Shown here piece by piece: positions 60,044 to 64,000 of a stretch of DNA of 64,000 nt. This DNA is from Holacanthus passer (lineage: Eukaryota; Chordata; Actinopteri; Pomacanthidae). Under the pieces are notes generated by a model that was given only the letters and a program-made list of their open reading frames with translations, made no database searches and had not been told where the DNA came from. Positions within the stretch are counted from its first letter, which is position 1, and the number at the start of each line of letters is the position of its first letter. The translations under genes and the position numbers were made by a program. Location: the NCBI GenBank assembly GCA_025331565.1, contig JAFREQ010000030.1, positions 6,818,501 through 6,882,500 on the forward strand, in the 5' to 3' direction.

Positions 60044-63000
60044 CCACCGCCATCACTCTGAGCCATAATTCTTTGCTCTTTTACTTTTCACCAATAACAT
60101 TTCACTATTTTATTATCAACTTTAAATCTTTGAAACTTTTTAAATGTGAAATCATTTAATTAGAAAAATCAAATGTGTTTCTTTTTCTTTTTTTGTGGGC
60201 AGTATTAAGCACTGTACCTACATTAATTCTGTATAAAGATATACATATATGTGAAACAGTTGAGGTGAGCAGCTGGAAGAATGATTTCCTACTGGTTACA
60301 GAGTCTGGAGGAGGTGGTTCAGTCCCAATGTCCTGAGCTTTTACTCCCCAAAGTTTTCAAATCTTTGCATCACACTGGTTATCTGAAATTTGAAAAACAA
60401 ACAGACAACTGAACGAACAAATAAACAAACAAACAATTTTAAAAAAACAACAAATCAGTAAGTTTTGCTTCTCTGCAAAATGGTTTTCACCTTGTAGTGA
60501 ATATATTGGCTAACTTAAAGGGAGTAAAACATTTCTAAATCTACTGGTGGTGTTGGAAAAGGTTTGGCAGTAATATAAAGTAAACAAGACGCTAATTGTA
60601 GTGAAAAGGTAAAACATACAAAAAACCACCTGTATAATCCTTTAAGAGGCGGAAATGGTCACAAGATGGTGCATCAGCCTCTGATGAAACGTGTGTTGTT
60701 TCTTTTTTCATAATACTGACCATGAGCAAATCAGAGCAGTGTCCTACAGTATAAAGACTCTGTGATCAAAGTAGTCAAGAAGAGCCTATGAAGTTTATCA
60801 TGTGTACAGAAACCAATATAAAAGCCAAACTGACAAAACATGCAATAGCATGTTTAGTGGCATACAGGCATGGAAGTTGTGCTTGTCTGGGGTTCTCTCC
60901 TTAACCATGTGGAATCTAATTTCTTCCAGGATTATATTGGTAAAACAGAGCTTGAATCTTTGTGTTATGTAATTGCAGCTGAATTGGACCAAAAAACCAA
61001 AAGAAAAAACAAAGCAGACAAACCTATCATCAGTGTTGATGACGGGAGACTCCACCAGGCTCGTATCCTGTTCAGGTGTGTCTCGGCTGCATACAGTCAG
61101 TATTTTTAAGGGTCTAGTTTTACAGTAACAGTATTTTATCATTTCATTGCCTGACAATGGATGTCTTGTCAGTGTTTTTAACCTCAGATAAAAGAAAAAC
61201 ATAGTTTTTTGTGCACTTATTGACCATTGTGAGCTCTCTCTCTCTCTTATTCTTGGTGTGTAAGTGCATTGAGATCCCCATTGTGGGACCTGTGTATAGT
61301 CTTGCAGCAATTGGTTATAACCTGAAGAAATAACAACGATGAAAATGAATGAATTAATAATAATGAAGATAATCTTATACTAGGTAAAAAAAAAAAAAAA
61401 AAAAAAGACAGTGAATCTAGTTGTTGTTTGTGGCATGGTTATGCATTCAATGGTCATAATTTTAATGATTAAAATAATACAAAAAAATCATTCTTTTCCA
61501 CTGGCGCTGTTCTGCTGTTTTTGTTTTGTTTTCCACTTTTGAGTGTGCAGTATTGCGGTTCCTGTTGCTAATGGTGTTGCTAAGCTAGCTTGCTTGCTCA
61601 TTTGTTTACCACCAGAGCAATATATTGTAGCAGTTTGATGAAATCAAGACATAAACAAGAAATCCATACCCGTAAATTTCTGGCATACAAGTGCATGAAT
61701 CTATGATTGCAAGTCTTAAGTGATATGATCATGGTGTTCTTTATTGTTTATCCTAATAAAGCGGATTTGCAGATGTGGTGTAATGTATTGCTCTGGCCAC
61801 CCATTATCCTGCACCAACCTCTGCTCACATCCTCTTCTTCATTCTGGCTGTTTAGGCTACAATCACACCACAGCTCTGGATGTCCATTTCAATCCAGATG
61901 TTTTTTTTTACCATAATTGAGTGACTCATGACTGATTTCCTGTGCTTGAAACAACCCGCACGTGTACACAAGAGTCACTGATGCATAAGTAAAGCTCTGT
62001 GTAACCAAGCAACGAGCACAGTCTGCCCAGCTCACACTGCCAAATCACCATCTGTAATGGATGCTAACAAGGCAAAATAATAATTCATGCTACTTCCAAA
62101 GCATATTCAGAGCTGCACAATCACATTTGAAGGGAAAGAAGAATGGGGCCTGCTTGTAGGCTGAAGTGACTGAATACTGGCAGATATGAGATTCCTCTTG
62201 CCCACATACTGATAGGGCCCAAAATAGACCTGAAAATATGTAGTTTTTCATTTGAGCAAAAATGTCAAATGAGGTCATCTTTGCCAAGTGGTGTAAATGC
62301 AGCCTAAATGAAGCCATGTGATATTTACAGCTTCAGCAGATCAGGCTGCTGTTCAAGCAATCTAGAAGAAGATGTGAGCAGGTTGCTCTCCATTTGATTA
62401 AGTCTCCTCATTTACTCTCAAACCCACGTCTCCTTGTATGATGAATATGTGTACTGACACGTACTAATCCTGCGTCCTTCTTGTCTACCCACTGACCACG
62501 GCTGAACATGGACTTACTTTACCATTCCATGATCCTGACTGCACGTCTCTGTGACAGGATTCAGAAAACTGACCATGTCAGCACAATAAAGCATGAATTT
62601 CAATAACATGAAATCTGATTTCTGTGAGAAAGATTTGGTCTGTTTTTGACTGTTTTTGCAGCTATAAAACCTCAGCTCTGTATCACAGGATGAAAAATCA
62701 GATCCTCTGTGCCTGAACAAATTCAGCTCTTGTCCATCATGAACTGTACCACAGATCTAAAAGCTGATGATGTCAGTCTGTGACCTTAAACTGATCATCA
62801 CATGTTTCAGATCCATGCATCATGTCAGACTGGACATTTTGGACGTTGGGAGTAGTTTTTTTTTTTCTGTTTCTCCATAGTATACTAGACTTTTTGTACT
62901 TCACTCTGGTTGCTTAGTAGCAGGCTTTATCTGATTCACTCCTCCATTTTTGTACATATCTGTGCCAACAGCTTGGGCAGACAGTGGCTTTTTTTATTTG

Positions 63001-63050
63001 TAAAGACATAAATTTGCTTGCATATATAAATAAAATGAAATAATACACTT
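56796..63050 (+). other. gpm6a 3' UTR and downstream flank
   Basis: Candidate polyadenylation signals are AATAAA at 57247-57252 and, much farther, at 63029-63034. Which one ends the transcript cannot be told from sequence. CA-rich tracts lie at 56800-56890 and a pure CA run at about 60003-60041, and an A run at 61386-61406. No other gene is seen. Confidence 0.45.
60003..60041. repeat. (CA)n microsatellite
   Basis: Pure CA run of about 38 bp downstream of gpm6a. Confidence 0.9.
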
Positions 63051-63841
63051 GTGTACTTGTTAATAAGGGAACACTTTGAGTTTGCGTCTTCATTTCATGT
63101 TATAACAATTTTGTGGTTGTCTGAAAGACTTAATATATAATAGATAGGCAACATGATCTACACTGGTGGAACTGGAGTTTAACGTCTCCTTCTAGATTTT
63201 CCAAGAGTGAAGTGCAGCTTTAAATCACAAGAAAACGTATAAATGTATCCCAAAGGATGAGGATATGGTCTTTTTCTGTATGTAGTGATAAATGGAAGAC
63301 ACCTCACCACAAAGCTGTATTGTAGCTCCATCTTGCCAACAGATCAGAACTCATTAATATTCAACACAAGTGCATCAATGGGAACCTGAACATGACGTCC
63401 ATAGTAGAGTGAAAAATGCTGCTCTAAAGCCACATTCTGAAGGAAATTTATTGAGTCTCAAGTCTCAAATTGTCCAACATTCAACTAGTGCACAGGTGTT
63501 TGTAGTGTTTGCATGGTGAGCAGAATAGTCTGCAGTTCTGACAATGCCCTAAAATAGACTTAATTCTACTAGATAAACAGCCCCATCTGGTGGAGAATTT
63601 AAAACAATACATTTTCATGAATAAATAGTCAAAATAATTTAGATTATTGTGTAATCGTTATAGTAGATTGAATAATTATGTCCATGACTAGACTAATCCA
63701 TGGACACAATGGTTTCCTGTGGTGTCTTTAAATATGTTCTACTGCATACATGCATTGAAGAATTACAACCTACTCATAGTGCAAATTAACACTTAAAGGT
63801 CACCTGACCAGGACCATTATATGTGACAAAATGTATAACAT
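63051..63841. other. intergenic tail, no gene recognised
   Basis: AT-rich DNA with no coding or RNA gene signal. Confidence 0.45.
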
Positions 63842-64000
63842 TACATTTAGCCAATGCGAAAATGCCAAAAAACTGCAGTTCCTAGAATGACCACTTGAGG
63901 CTGACTCCAAAAGCGAATCAGTCCCCATTGACCCCCCATATGTTTAACATGTTTACAGCCTGGAACATTGTATAACACACTTATTTAAATTATATCAAGG
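63842..64000 (+). repeat. Interspersed repeat (AACTGCAGTTCCT family), copy 2, cut by window end
   Basis: AAAACTGCAGTTCCTAGAAT, CCACTTGAGGCTGACTCCAA, TCAGTCCCCATTGACCCCCC and the end TTAAATTATATCAAGG match copy 1 at 30203-30436. Relative to copy 1 it lacks an internal piece (the TTTCCCCCTTCACGACAACT region). Confidence 0.7.

Noticed and set aside
60798..61310. 170-codon minus-strand frame downstream of gpm6a
   Set aside because: It is the longest open frame there but shows no family motif, no clear start context and no conserved residues I can identify; not enough to call a gene.

Overview
The window is a piece of a vertebrate nuclear genome, almost certainly a ray-finned (teleost, probably percomorph) fish. 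Genes are split by GT-AG introns, their products match vertebrate families along their length, intergenic DNA is AT-rich with CA/GT microsatellites, and many interspersed repeats look like fish tRNA-derived SINEs, Rex1-like and L2-like LINEs, Ty3/gypsy pol fossils and a hAT-type non-autonomous transposon. There is no prokaryotic or CRISPR content. Species assignment is inference.

Layout. 1-4.0 kb: 3' part of saraf (+), a store-operated calcium entry regulator, five exons with stop and polyadenylation signal. 4.3 kb: antisense fragment of a 5S rRNA gene. 5.2-6.4 kb: tmem187 (+), a single GC-rich coding exon. 7.1-11.4 kb: a seven-exon rhodopsin-family GPCR (-) that I cannot name, with all seven helices recoverable but altered signature motifs. 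9.0-9.8 kb, inside a GPCR intron: an interspersed repeat split by a SINE; an unsplit inverted relative lies at 49.2-49.5 kb. 13.5-21.8 kb: ndufs8 (+), the 23-kDa 2x[4Fe-4S] subunit of mitochondrial complex I, with a CRE palindrome at its promoter and an 847-bp hAT-like element in one intron. 21.8-34.9 kb: gene-poor and repeat-rich, with two gypsy pol remnants (-), an L2-type LINE remnant (+), antisense LINE tails, a tRNA-like SINE and two other interspersed repeats; a few weakly supported splice-bounded open segments lie at 25.3-26.8 kb. 34.9-57 kb or beyond: gpm6a (+), a neuronal tetraspan membrane glycoprotein, complete as seven coding exons with a first coding intron of about 12.7 kb. The rest is 3' UTR or downstream DNA.

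The genes are not a functional unit: they concern ER calcium control, an unknown multipass protein, receptor signalling, respiration and neuronal membrane shape. Their human counterparts lie on four different chromosomes (8, X, 11, 4), so the neighbourhood itself is noteworthy. I found no convincing new multi-gene system. The best leads are the divergent GPCR, the nested SINE insertion with its built-in empty-site relative, and the hAT-like element with intact target-site duplication.
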